This document shows positions 1-9,617 of a DNA stretch of 64,000 bases, one piece after another. The position numbers were made by a program, and so were the translations under genes. The stretch comes from Ruegeria arenilitoris (GTDB taxonomy: Bacteria > Pseudomonadota > Alphaproteobacteria > Rhodobacterales > Rhodobacteraceae). The DNA lies in NCBI RefSeq assembly GCF_013032855.1, contig NZ_WQDA01000003.1:372001-436000 (forward strand), written 5' to 3'. The notes below the pieces were generated by a model. The model was not told the DNA's origin and did no database searches. It was given only the letters and a program-made list of their open reading frames with translations. Positions within the stretch are counted from its first letter, which is position 1; every line of letters starts with the position of its first letter.

Positions 1-790
1 CGGCGGTAACAGTGACCCCCCAATTCTCAGCCATGGATTGGTATCTGGGCTGACGGTGGGCCAGGGCGCGGGCATAGGTCCAGCGGATGAAGTCGTCGGG
101 ATTGACCTCTGCCTCGGCGCAGCCGTGCTGATCAAGGTATTCCTGCCAGGTGCGCGTCAGGAAATCGGCCTGATAAGACATCGGTTTGGGGGCCTTGTCG
201 AACCGTCGGATCAGTTCGGCGGTGTGGTCGTCGTCGCCCTTGATCCAGACCATCAGGGTCTGGCGCGAGAGTTCCGACAAGACGTGGTCGGAAGGATTTT
301 CAGGGTCCACCCATTCGCAGATTGACCCGCCGGTGTCACAGATGAAATGCGGGTACCCGTACAGACGCTGAGCGCGGTCAATGAAATATTCGGTGTCCAG
401 CAGAGCGTGGATTTCGGCCTGCCGGAACTGCTCTTGTCTACGCCGATATTCCGGCATCGCCAGCCCACCCAGGGCCGGGTTTCCGGGCTTGCCCAGATAG
501 GCGGCGACCGGCGTCAGGTTTTCGAACGAAATGTTGGATCCGATATAGATCGAGTCAGAGAGCAGCAGATCCCGCAGAAAGGGAACCTTCATTGCCTCAG
601 CCTTGGCGTTGTCGGTGATGTATTCACCCATGTAACGCGTGCCAATTCGATAATCGATCGAGTAGTGGAACCAGTCGCCCGAGTCGCGAAGGATGTTCGA
701 CACGTAAGTCTTGCCCAAGCCGGACATGCCGAAAAACAGCACCTTTTTGCGCGCCGCTTCGCGCCAGTCCTTTGCCGAGCTGTAGATCAT
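1..790 (-). CDS. P-loop ATPase-like protein, C-terminus cut by window edge
   Basis: The frame is open from an ATG to the left edge, so 263 codons are visible and the stop lies outside the window. Near the N-terminus, after a hydrophobic strand (VLFF), sits a Walker A motif GMSGLGKT at about residues 21-28, which indicates nucleotide binding. The rest is soluble, rich in Trp, Arg and Asp, and has no membrane segment. An AAGGGA stretch about 10 nt before the ATG supports this start. I do not recognise a named family. It could be a kinase-like or ATPase protein of unknown role. It lies on the same strand as the permease gene upstream, 49 bp away. Confidence 0.75.
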   Translation of the reverse strand, partial: MIYSSAKDWREAARKKVLFFGMSGLGKTYVSNILRDSGDWFHYSIDYRIGTRYMGEYITDNAKAEAMKVPFLRDLLLSDSIYIGSNISFENLTPVAAYLGKPGNPALGGLAMPEYRRRQEQFRQAEIHALLDTEYFIDRAQRLYGYPHFICDTGGSICEWVDPENPSDHVLSELSRQTLMVWIKGDDDHTAELIRRFDKAPKPMSYQADFLTRTWQEYLDQHGCAEAEVNPDDFIRWTYARALAHRQPRYQSMAENWGVTVTA

Positions 791-839
791 GTGCAACCGT
801 CCCTTGTTTTGTCCTAGCTAAATCGGCCCGGCGATGGCG

Positions 840-1751
840 TCAATCTCGGCTGCGGGATCGGCTTAGGATCAATAGCCCCAATGCAAGGATCGCAAAGCCG
901 ATGAAGGCATTCGGGGCAAGGGTTTCGTGCCGGACATAGGCGCCCAGCAGAATGGCGACCGGAGGGATGATCAGGGTGACCAGCAGCAGGTTGCCGCTGC
1001 CGGCTGCGGCCAGAACCCTGTAGTACAGCAAGTAGGCCCCAGCCGTAGCGACGAGTGCGTAATAAGCTACGGCGAGCCAAGTTGTCATAGGCAAGTCGAA
1101 CGACGGCACACCGTCGACGACCAGCATTACCGGCAGCATGACGATGGTTGACCCGCTCAGCATTCCCGCCGCCGCAACCTGCGGCGCCAGGCCTGACAAG
1201 CGCAAACGGGCCCAGACAGCCGCCAGCGCATAGGATACGGTCCCCGCCAAAATGGCCAACTGAGCAGCGCTTTGAAGGCTGAACCCAAGGAAATTGTGCA
1301 ATCCGATTGCGGTGGAAACTCCGCCAAAGCCAAGCGCAACGCCCACGGCTCGACGTTTGGTCAGTCGCTCGTCGGGAAAGAACGCAGCAGCAACCAGAAC
1401 ACCGAAGATTGCCGTGGCAGCGTTCAAGATCGAGGTCAGACCGGTGTCGACATACAATTGGCCCCAGGCCATCAGCGAGAAGGGCAATACGTTGTTCAAC
1501 AGACCCATGACCAGAAAAGCGCCCCAAATACGCGGGTCCCTCGGTATCGTTTCTCGGCGGAGGAGAACGACGGCCCAAAGCGCAAGCGCGGCCCAGAAAA
1601 CGCGATGAAACACGGCCGTCATCACAGGTATCGTGTCCAGTGCGACGCGGATCGCCAGGAAGGACGCGCCCCAGATCAGTCCAAGAAGAATGAGCTCGAA
1701 CCAAGCAAGGGCGGAGAGGGATTTTTGTTGCGTCATGGCTATTTCTTGCAT
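840..1751 (-). CDS. EamA/DMT-family permease
   Basis: This is an inner-membrane drug/metabolite transporter of about 303 residues with roughly ten hydrophobic segments arranged as two EamA repeats. The first begins with the typical LLGLIWGASFLAIR and a later segment reads LGFGGVSTAIGL. Substrates of this superfamily vary (amino acids, sugars, metabolites) and cannot be predicted here. The longest frame begins at an upstream TTG. I chose the ATG preceded by GAGG 11 nt upstream, and an ATG five codons further in is the alternative. A second, unrelated EamA gene lies beyond the porin gene. Confidence 0.85.
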   Translation of the reverse strand: MQEIAMTQQKSLSALAWFELILLGLIWGASFLAIRVALDTIPVMTAVFHRVFWAALALWAVVLLRRETIPRDPRIWGAFLVMGLLNNVLPFSLMAWGQLYVDTGLTSILNAATAIFGVLVAAAFFPDERLTKRRAVGVALGFGGVSTAIGLHNFLGFSLQSAAQLAILAGTVSYALAAVWARLRLSGLAPQVAAAGMLSGSTIVMLPVMLVVDGVPSFDLPMTTWLAVAYYALVATAGAYLLYYRVLAAAGSGNLLLVTLIIPPVAILLGAYVRHETLAPNAFIGFAILALGLLILSRSRSRD

Positions 1752-1815
1752 GTTTCTGTTTGCCTCACGCGGAATACTTGCATTCGGCAATTCGGTAAGC
1801 GACCCGGATCATGCG

Positions 1816-1844
1816 AAAAACCCCGCCACAAGGGCGGGGTTTTC
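1816..1844 (-). terminator. Rho-independent terminator of the porin gene
   Basis: An 11-bp perfect stem (AAAACCCCGCC paired with GGCGGGGTTTT) encloses a 5-nt loop. Read leftwards it ends in TTTTT, so it terminates the FadL-like gene before the downstream permease gene. Confidence 0.85.
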
Positions 1845-1866
1845 CAATTCTGTATGAGCGTATCCC

Positions 1867-3003
1867 TTAGTTCAGGGCGTAGGTCACCTGAATACCAACG
1901 CTCCACGCGCTGTTTCCAGAGAAGTTCGCCCGCGCCCCGGGGCCAGCACCGTCAGCGGTTGCGTCGCCCAGATCGGTATAGCGAACGCCGCCCGAAATCT
2001 TGGCGCGTTCCATCGAGTAGGTGCCGCCAAGGCCGATGCTCCAGAACCCGTCGGTCGGACCCAGGTTGGAAACGGGCTCATTGGTTGCCGATTCATAGCC
2101 GAGGGTCACTGCGCCCGAGAACTGTTCGGAGAACTGGTAGCCAAGACCCAGCGAATAGGTCCAGGTCGGATCGTCATAGTCCACCAGCGCGCTGGTCGGC
2201 GGATAGTTCGGGGGATCGTAAACCGTTTGCGGCCAGTCAACCCAGCGGATCGATCCGAACAGCAGTGTCTTGGGGGCAACGCCGGTCTGGAAGTCCAGGT
2301 TCACCGATTGCGGAGAAACGACCTCGCTGGAAGTGTCGAATGTCGCCACGGTTCCAGGCGGGATCGGCGGGATCGGGATTGGGTTCACCGACTCCGTTTG
2401 CGACAGGTCATGGGAAATTTTCGAGTTGTAGGTCAGCGCCACGCGCGCTGCGATCTCGGGCTTTTCCCAAGCCACACCTACGACGTAACCCAGCGCGGTA
2501 TCCTTGTCGGCATTCACCTCGTAACCAGCCGCCGCCGGCACGGCAACGTCAGCGCTGAGCCGCTGAATACGCAGACCACCGATGGCGCTGAAGCCGCCGT
2601 CGAACTTGTAGCGCAACAAGGCAGTAATTGCCTCTGTGTCGGCTTTCGCGCGCAGAACGTCAGTGCGACCGCCCGGGATCGGGTTCTGCGAGAGCGGGTA
2701 GTTCGAACCGTAGGCGATATCGGCACCGAACGGTTCGTCATAGATCAGCGCAAAGTCGAGTTGGTCGGTGAAGGCGTGCTTGTACGCGAGATGAGGCGAG
2801 AAGAAGTCGTTTGCAACGTTGCCCGAGTCAACGCCCAGCATCGTGCCGCTTACGCTTGGGTTGGTGTAGCCCAGGCGAAACTGTACGACGGAACCTTCCT
2901 CAAAGATAATGTTGATGCCTTGCCCACTACGGTCGATACCGCCGGCATGAGCGGCGGTCGCCCCTGCACAGAGCACGCACGCCTGTAACAGCGCTTTCTT
3001 CAT
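1867..3003 (-). CDS. FadL/OmpP1/TodX-like outer-membrane transport protein
   Basis: The 378-residue product begins with a clear signal peptide (MKKALLQACVLCAGATAAHA) followed by an N-terminal hatch-like stretch rich in Gly and Ile, then alternating beta-strand sequence to the C-terminus. This fits the FadL family of 14-stranded barrels that pass long-chain fatty acids or other hydrophobic compounds across the outer membrane. The C-terminus (VTYALN) lacks the usual terminal aromatic residue, a mild departure. GGGAGGA stands 6 nt before the chosen ATG, and the longer frame has no such support. It is a single gene with its own promoter region and terminator. The cargo is unknown. Confidence 0.85.
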   Translation of the reverse strand: MKKALLQACVLCAGATAAHAGGIDRSGQGINIIFEEGSVVQFRLGYTNPSVSGTMLGVDSGNVANDFFSPHLAYKHAFTDQLDFALIYDEPFGADIAYGSNYPLSQNPIPGGRTDVLRAKADTEAITALLRYKFDGGFSAIGGLRIQRLSADVAVPAAAGYEVNADKDTALGYVVGVAWEKPEIAARVALTYNSKISHDLSQTESVNPIPIPPIPPGTVATFDTSSEVVSPQSVNLDFQTGVAPKTLLFGSIRWVDWPQTVYDPPNYPPTSALVDYDDPTWTYSLGLGYQFSEQFSGAVTLGYESATNEPVSNLGPTDGFWSIGLGGTYSMERAKISGGVRYTDLGDATADGAGPGARANFSGNSAWSVGIQVTYALN

Positions 3004-3071
3004 GTATTCCTCCCTTTTCACTATCCGGCGCCACAGTATTGTCTTGTGAGTGTCAGTGGCGGTGATTTCTG

Positions 3072-3152
3072 TGACCATTATTCACGGGGAGTTTAAAAAA
3101 ACGTCAACCACTGACCATACGTTAGTTTCTGCCAGTGACCGAACGTCAGTTT
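3072..3152 (-). promoter_or_regulatory. Candidate promoter and repeated operator boxes before the FadL-like gene
   Basis: TGACC boxes occur at 3072-3076, 3112-3116 and 3136-3140. The last two belong to 17-bp direct repeats (TGACCATACGTTAGTTT and TGACCGAACGTCAGTTT) spaced 24 bp apart. On the minus strand a possible -35 (TTGACG, 3102-3107) and -10 (AATAAT, 3077-3082) are 19 bp apart, longer than ideal. The repeats flank or precede these, as a repressor or activator site would. The second repeat overlaps the stop codon of the upstream permease gene. Confidence 0.4.
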
Positions 3153-4051
3153 TTGTGTGTGGTTTTTGCCAGAGTGCCCGATCCCGCGCGGCCTTCGGAC
3201 CAGACATTCAGGAATATGCCCGAGAAAATCACGACGGCGCCCAGCATGGTCCACTGATCCAGGGGTTCGTGATACAGCAGCATCCCAACAATGGCGATCG
3301 TCGGCAGGCGCGCGAAATCAAAGGGAATAACGACCGTGGCCGGAGCGATGGCAAGCGCGTTTGTAATGCAGAAATGGGCCAGCAGGCCGGCCAGCCCGAC
3401 CAGCAACAACAGGGGCGCGCTTTGAGCGGTTGGCAGGACGATCTGCCCGTCCGCTCCGGCAACAGCAAGACCCATTGCGGCCTGCATCGTAGTCAGCCAG
3501 AAAACGATGCATCCGATGCTGGCGAACCCTGTCAGTTTCTTCGTCGAAATCGTTGTAAGCGCAAAGAAAACAGCCGAGGAGGCCGCTGCAAGAACACCGG
3601 GCGTGAGCGGTGTGGCTCCGGGTCGGGCGACGATCAATATGCCTGCGAAACCTATGATTGCCGACATGAGCCGCGTGGGTGTCAGGCGTTCGCCCAGCAG
3701 AAGCGGAGACAGAAGTACGACCCATATCGGTTGCGTAAATTCCAACGCAAAAACCTGCGCCAGCGGGATGACGCTGACAGCGTAGAACCACAGGTTTTGG
3801 CCCGCAAAATGCAACGAGTTTCGAACCGCGTGCAGACCCAGACGTTGTGTCGATACTTGGTGCCATTTGCCGGTTGCCGTCAAAACGGCCGAAACGACGA
3901 TGACGCCGACAATGCTGCGGTACATCATGATTTCAAACGTGTCGTGCGTCAGGCTAAGCTCGCGCCCGGCAACGGCCATTGACGAGAAAGAAGCGATCGC
4001 CCCGGTCATCCACAGCGCGGTTTTGGCAATCATCGATTTGCTATCGCGCAT
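3146..4051 (-). CDS. EamA-family permease
   Basis: The product is an inner-membrane protein of 301 residues with ten predicted hydrophobic segments and two EamA halves. Conserved pieces include SLHFAGQNLWFYAVSVIPLA and the LLGERLTP turn that ends an EamA repeat. It resembles the S-adenosylmethionine/riboflavin-type DMT permeases found widely in Rhodobacterales, but the substrate is not readable from sequence. I start at the ATG of MRDSKSMIAK, because the 20 codons before it look untypical and carry no membrane segment. It is separated from the downstream porin gene by 142 bp holding a candidate operator. Confidence 0.85.
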   Translation of the reverse strand: MRDSKSMIAKTALWMTGAIASFSSMAVAGRELSLTHDTFEIMMYRSIVGVIVVSAVLTATGKWHQVSTQRLGLHAVRNSLHFAGQNLWFYAVSVIPLAQVFALEFTQPIWVVLLSPLLLGERLTPTRLMSAIIGFAGILIVARPGATPLTPGVLAAASSAVFFALTTISTKKLTGFASIGCIVFWLTTMQAAMGLAVAGADGQIVLPTAQSAPLLLLVGLAGLLAHFCITNALAIAPATVVIPFDFARLPTIAIVGMLLYHEPLDQWTMLGAVVIFSGIFLNVWSEGRAGSGTLAKTTHKN

Positions 4052-4117
4052 GTTTCGATCCTTGGGCTGAGCGTGCGTTTGGCCACCGAACCAAAACCGA
4101 CGCCGGTTCACAACAAC

Positions 4118-4145
4118 AAAAAAGCCGGGTCAGCGCCCGGCTTTT
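4118..4145 (-). terminator. Rho-independent terminator of guaA
   Basis: A stem AAAAGCCGGG/CCCGGCTTTT with loop TCAGCG starts four bases beyond the guaA stop. Read leftwards it ends in TTTTTTGTTGTTG, a good U-tract. Confidence 0.85.
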
Positions 4146-4149
4146 GGTG

Positions 4150-5709
<1,560 letters not shown>

Positions 5710-5791
5710 ACCCGGCCTTTAGGTCGGAAGCCTTGCATGTGCAAGCGCCTTGACGTCATTTGGCGGGAAAGAGTGGCGCGGAGCACATTAC

Positions 5792-6229
5792 ATGACCGGA
5801 ATTTCGCTCAGAAGGGCTGTGGCAACCGATGCGGAGCCCATCCGCCGATGCATCGAAGCGGCCTATGCCGCCGCGCGCCAGTCCATTTCCGACCTGCCGG
5901 ACGTGACCGAGGGGGTCGAGGAGGACATTCGCGACCGGAACGTCGTTGTGGCTGTGGATGAAACATCCCTGCAGGGTGTCGTGGTTTTTGGTTTCGAAAG
6001 AGAAACCGCGATGATCTTCAATCTGGCCGTTTCACCGGATGCGCAAGGGCGGGGCATTGCCCGTCGGCTGCTCGATTTCGTCGCGACAGAGGCTCGCGAA
6101 AACGGAGTTCGGAACATGCGCCTGACAACCCACCGCCTGATGACGGGCACCCGCGCGATGTACCGCCATCTTGGGTGGCAGGAGACCGAGCACGAGGGGA
6201 ACAAGGTTTATTTCAGCAAGCCAACCTGA
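5792..6229 (+). CDS. GNAT-family N-acetyltransferase
   Basis: The 145-residue protein has a single Gcn5-related acetyltransferase fold. Acetyl-CoA binding is suggested by the strand IFNLAVSPDAQGRGIARRLL (residues about 75-95), where QGRGIA is the pyrophosphate-binding motif A. The acceptor is unknown. A longer frame begins at an upstream TTG, but the chosen ATG has a purine-rich GGAGC 8 nt before it and begins with the usual ISLRRA strand. The downstream methyltransferase gene is on the same strand 140 bp away, so co-transcription is possible but not shown. Confidence 0.85.
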   Translation: MTGISLRRAVATDAEPIRRCIEAAYAAARQSISDLPDVTEGVEEDIRDRNVVVAVDETSLQGVVVFGFERETAMIFNLAVSPDAQGRGIARRLLDFVATEARENGVRNMRLTTHRLMTGTRAMYRHLGWQETEHEGNKVYFSKPT

Positions 6230-6369
6230 CGCCCCGTAAGGCCTGTTGCTGGTGCTGGACAGCGCGGAATATGTCGCTTTTCCCCCTATTGCGCCGGAAT
6301 CCACATCTGGTGAAGTCGCGGCATCTTGTAACAAGCAATCCAATCTAAACTTTCACACGGGATCATCTC

Positions 6370-7914
6370 ATGACAGAGGCAAGCACCCGACGCAGAGCGC
6401 GTGGTGGCGGAGGCGCCGCCCGCCGGGCCGAGCGTACCGCGGTTCGGATCGAAACGGCGAAGTATATCGAACGCAACATTCCGAACTTCGAGATCCTCAA
6501 TGACGAAGCGTTGGAGATCATCGAGGCCAATGCGGAAACCGTGCTGGAGGAGGTCGGCGTCAATTTCGTCGACAACCCTGCGGCGCTGGAACGATGGCGC
6601 GATGCCGGGGCCGACATCGATGGTGAGCGCGTTCGCATTCCGCGAGGTCTGGCCCGCGAACTGATCAAGACCGCGCCCAAGGAATTCACGCAGCACGCGC
6701 GCAACCCCGAAAAATCGGTGGTAATCGGCGGGCGCAACCTTGTGCTGGCGCCGGTCTACGGACCGCCTTTCGTGCGGGACGCACAGGGTGGCCGCCGCTA
6801 TGCCACGATGGACGATTTCAACAAGTTCGTGAAACTGGCCTACATGTCCAAGTGGCTGCACCACTCGGGCGGCACGGTCTGCGAACCGACGGACGTTCCG
6901 GTGAACAAGCGGCACCTCGACATGCTGATGGCGCATATGACGCTGTCGGACAAACCCTTCATGGGGTCGGTAACCGATCCCAGCCGGGCGCAGGATTCGG
7001 TCGAGATGTGCGAAATCCTGTTCGGCAAGGAGTTCGTGCAGGAAAACACCGTGATGACCTCGCTCACCAACATCAACTCGCCGATGACGTTCGACGACGT
7101 GATGATGGGGTCGCTGGAAGTCTATGCGCGCAACAATCAGGCCTGCATCATCTCGCCCTTCATCGTGGGCGGCGCGATGGCCCCGGTTTCGGTTGCTGGT
7201 ACTCTGACGCAGGTGCTGGCCGAGGTGCTGGCCGGCATCGCCTACAGCCAGATCATCCGCCCGGGTGCACCGGCCATTTTTGGCGCATTCGTGTCGTCGA
7301 TCGACATGAACTCTGGTGCACCGACTTTCGGCACGCCCGAAGCCGCGCACATCACCTATGGCGCCGGTCAGTTGGCGCGCCGTTTGGGTGTTCCATACCG
7401 CTCGGCCGGGTCGTTCTGCGGGTCCAAGCTTCCGGACGCGCAGGCGGCTTACGAGACTGCGAATTCGCTGAACATGGGTCTGCTGTCAGGCGTCAACTTC
7501 ATGTTGCATGCATGTGGCTGGCTCGAAGGCGGTCTGGTTGCGGACTTCGAAAAATTCGTCATGGATGCCGATCAGTTGGGAGCGCTTCATGCCTTGGCCA
7601 AAGGGGTGGCCTATGATGAAAACGCGCAGGCCATGGACGCGATTCGTGAAGTGGGGCCGGGTGGCCACTATCTTGGCTGTGCGCACACCCAGGCCAATTT
7701 CCAAAGCGCCTTCTGGAAAACCGACCTGCTGGACTACAAGCCCTTTGAAACATGGGAAGAAGAGGGTGCACGGGACACACGCATGCTGGCCTCGGCCCGG
7801 GTCGAGCACCTGCTGGCCAACTACCAGCAACCGCAACTCGACCCGGAAAAACTGGCGGCGCTAACCGCCTATGTCGAGGAAAAGAAAGCGTCCATGCCCG
7901 ACGCCTTCACTTGA
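6370..7914 (+). CDS. MttB-family methyltransferase without pyrrolysine
   Basis: The 514-residue protein belongs to the trimethylamine methyltransferase (MttB, COG5598) family, which demethylates quaternary amines and passes the methyl group to a corrinoid protein. After a basic Gly/Arg-rich tail of about 30 residues the TIM-barrel region follows, including YGPPFVRD, GGTVCEPTDVP and FGTPEAAHITYGAG. The frame has no internal amber codon, so it belongs to the non-pyrrolysine branch that includes glycine betaine methyltransferase MtgB. Neither a corrinoid protein nor a corrinoid:THF methyltransferase lies nearby. The substrate is therefore open. The start is the only good ATG. Confidence 0.9.
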   Translation: MTEASTRRRARGGGGAARRAERTAVRIETAKYIERNIPNFEILNDEALEIIEANAETVLEEVGVNFVDNPAALERWRDAGADIDGERVRIPRGLARELIKTAPKEFTQHARNPEKSVVIGGRNLVLAPVYGPPFVRDAQGGRRYATMDDFNKFVKLAYMSKWLHHSGGTVCEPTDVPVNKRHLDMLMAHMTLSDKPFMGSVTDPSRAQDSVEMCEILFGKEFVQENTVMTSLTNINSPMTFDDVMMGSLEVYARNNQACIISPFIVGGAMAPVSVAGTLTQVLAEVLAGIAYSQIIRPGAPAIFGAFVSSIDMNSGAPTFGTPEAAHITYGAGQLARRLGVPYRSAGSFCGSKLPDAQAAYETANSLNMGLLSGVNFMLHACGWLEGGLVADFEKFVMDADQLGALHALAKGVAYDENAQAMDAIREVGPGGHYLGCAHTQANFQSAFWKTDLLDYKPFETWEEEGARDTRMLASARVEHLLANYQQPQLDPEKLAALTAYVEEKKASMPDAFT

Positions 7915-8215
7915 CGACATGCAGTTCCGGGGCGCGGCTGGCTTGATGCAGTCGCGCCTCACCAATCAGAGCGATCAGTAGGTCCAGGTGGCGCACCAGC
8001 GAATACGCGGCGTCGCCCGAGCGTCTTTGGTCGTCGACGCTCCGCTCCATCTCCAACAGTCGCATCAAGGCCGCTCCGGTTCCCGGTAGCGCGCCATAGC
8101 CGAACAGGCGCTGCAAGTGGCGGTCACGGTCGTATTCCTGTGCTCCGACCTTGGCTGCCCGAGACAGCAGCCGCGGGCGGCGGAGGGCGGTGATCATAGT
8201 CATCAGGTCCTGCAT
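7907..8215 (-). CDS. DUF6477-type small protein
   Basis: The 102-residue basic soluble protein opens with DLMTMITALRRPRLLSRAAK, which I recognise as the Rhodobacterales DUF6477 family. Its function is not known. The ATG with AGAGGA about 8 nt upstream is preferred over an in-frame start 15 codons earlier. Its 3' end overlaps the end of the convergent methyltransferase gene by 8 bp. It is divergent from the DUF6456 gene, and the two families commonly sit together, which suggests a shared job. Confidence 0.8.
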   Translation of the reverse strand: MQDLMTMITALRRPRLLSRAAKVGAQEYDRDRHLQRLFGYGALPGTGAALMRLLEMERSVDDQRRSGDAAYSLVRHLDLLIALIGEARLHQASRAPELHVVK

Positions 8216-8354
8216 TTCGGCGTTCCTCTGTTCAATTTTGCCTGCAGCAATGTGGCACAACCCAAGCGGGCGTTGCCGTGATTGGGCTCGCGCCGAACGA
8301 TGGTTTCACGACTGTTTATCTTTTTGAATCAATTCTGGTCAGAGCCGTTGGAGG

Positions 8355-8369
8355 TTAACGAACGAGTAA
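8355..8369 (+). promoter_or_regulatory. Near-consensus CtrA-like site
   Basis: TTAA-N7-GTAA differs in one base from the alphaproteobacterial CtrA full site TTAA-N7-TTAA. It lies in the 238-bp divergent region between the DUF6477 and DUF6456 genes. A second TTAA occurs 35 bp further on without a partner. This is suggestive only. Confidence 0.25.
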
Positions 8370-8453
8370 CGAAAGCAACTCTAGGTAGATTTGGTTAACA
8401 CTTTATCCGACGGCGGACAGTGGCAGTTTGATTGTCGACGAGGGCGAATAACA

Positions 8454-9557
8454 ATGGAAAACAGCACCGCATTCACCGTTCCAGCTTGGGTTCCCGAAGG
8501 GGCGCAGCGATACCTGGCCCACACCGAGGCTGGACGGTCGATCCGGGATCTGGCGCGGTCGGCCGGGTGTCACGCGTCAACCATTCTGCGACAGATCCGA
8601 AGGATCGAAATGCGCCGCGACGATCCCTTGGTGGATAAAGCACTGCAGTCACTTGCTGAAACACACTTTCCCGGTGCGGGGAATGAAGCGGCCTCTGGTC
8701 CCTTGTTCGGCGTCGGCGATGATCCTCATCGCACTCCCAATGCCGAAGACGAGGCGTTCCAGCGCGAGGCTTTGCGGGTGCTGCGGCGCCTTTGCGAAAC
8801 GGGTGCGGTTCTGGCCGTGGCCGAGGAGATGGAAAAGGCGGTCGTTGTCCGCGACAGCGGCGAGGGCGGTACAACTCGGACCGCCGTTGTTGATTGCAAG
8901 ACCGCTCAGGCCCTGGCTCTGAAGGACTGGATCGTTTGTGACAATCCGGGGCGTGTGTCGCGTTACCGGATCACGCAAATGGGCCGAACCGCATTAAGCC
9001 AGTTGATTGCCGATGCCGAAAACCGCGCGCGGACACAGACAGAATATGGGATGGCCGAGGCATCGGCGAAGTTCAAAACGCGCAGTCAAGCCGACGAGAA
9101 GCGTCCACGGCGCATCCGCTATTGCGCAGCGGAGAGCCCCCTGATTGCCTTGTCGCGCCGACGCGACCGGGATGGAAAGCCGTTTCTGGACGAAAGCCTG
9201 GTGCGCGCCGGAGAGCGATTGCGCGAGGATTTCGAGCTGGCCCAGATCGGACCGCGGGTCACGCAGAACTGGGACAGGTTCCTTACCGCTGGCGGTCGTG
9301 CGGGTTTCGAAGGCGACGCGCCGGTTGCGCGCGGGTCGTCCGAGGCACGTGATCGCGTGGCCCGGGCCTTGTCGGACCTGGGTCCGGGTCTGAGCGACGT
9401 TGCGCTGCGGTGTTGTTGCTATCTGGAAGGCCTGGAACTGGCTGAGAAACGGATGGGCTGGTCGGCGCGTTCGGGGAAGATCGTGCTACGCATTGCGTTG
9501 CAGCGCCTCAAGCGCCATTACGAGAAGCAAGCAGAGTGTGACAGGTTGATCGGCTGA
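8454..9557 (+). CDS. DUF6456 helix-turn-helix protein
   Basis: The 367-residue protein has an N-terminal HTH (RSIRDLARSAGCHASTILRQI, about residues 25-45), a middle region resembling a winged helix (TAQALALKDWIV through GRTALSQLI), and a C-terminal DUF6456 domain. That domain has the pattern RLREDFELAQIGPR, then ARDRVARALSDLGPGLSD and a long final helix. The fold suggests DNA binding and transcriptional control. I start at MENSTAF because the 21 codons before it are atypical. The family is largely confined to alphaproteobacteria. Its targets are unknown to me. Confidence 0.8.
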   Translation: MENSTAFTVPAWVPEGAQRYLAHTEAGRSIRDLARSAGCHASTILRQIRRIEMRRDDPLVDKALQSLAETHFPGAGNEAASGPLFGVGDDPHRTPNAEDEAFQREALRVLRRLCETGAVLAVAEEMEKAVVVRDSGEGGTTRTAVVDCKTAQALALKDWIVCDNPGRVSRYRITQMGRTALSQLIADAENRARTQTEYGMAEASAKFKTRSQADEKRPRRIRYCAAESPLIALSRRRDRDGKPFLDESLVRAGERLREDFELAQIGPRVTQNWDRFLTAGGRAGFEGDAPVARGSSEARDRVARALSDLGPGLSDVALRCCCYLEGLELAEKRMGWSARSGKIVLRIALQRLKRHYEKQAECDRLIG

Positions 9558-9617
9558 TCCACCTTGAATCCGATTGGCCGGAGTTGCGGAAAACTCAGCA
9601 GGTGATAATCAGGGGTT

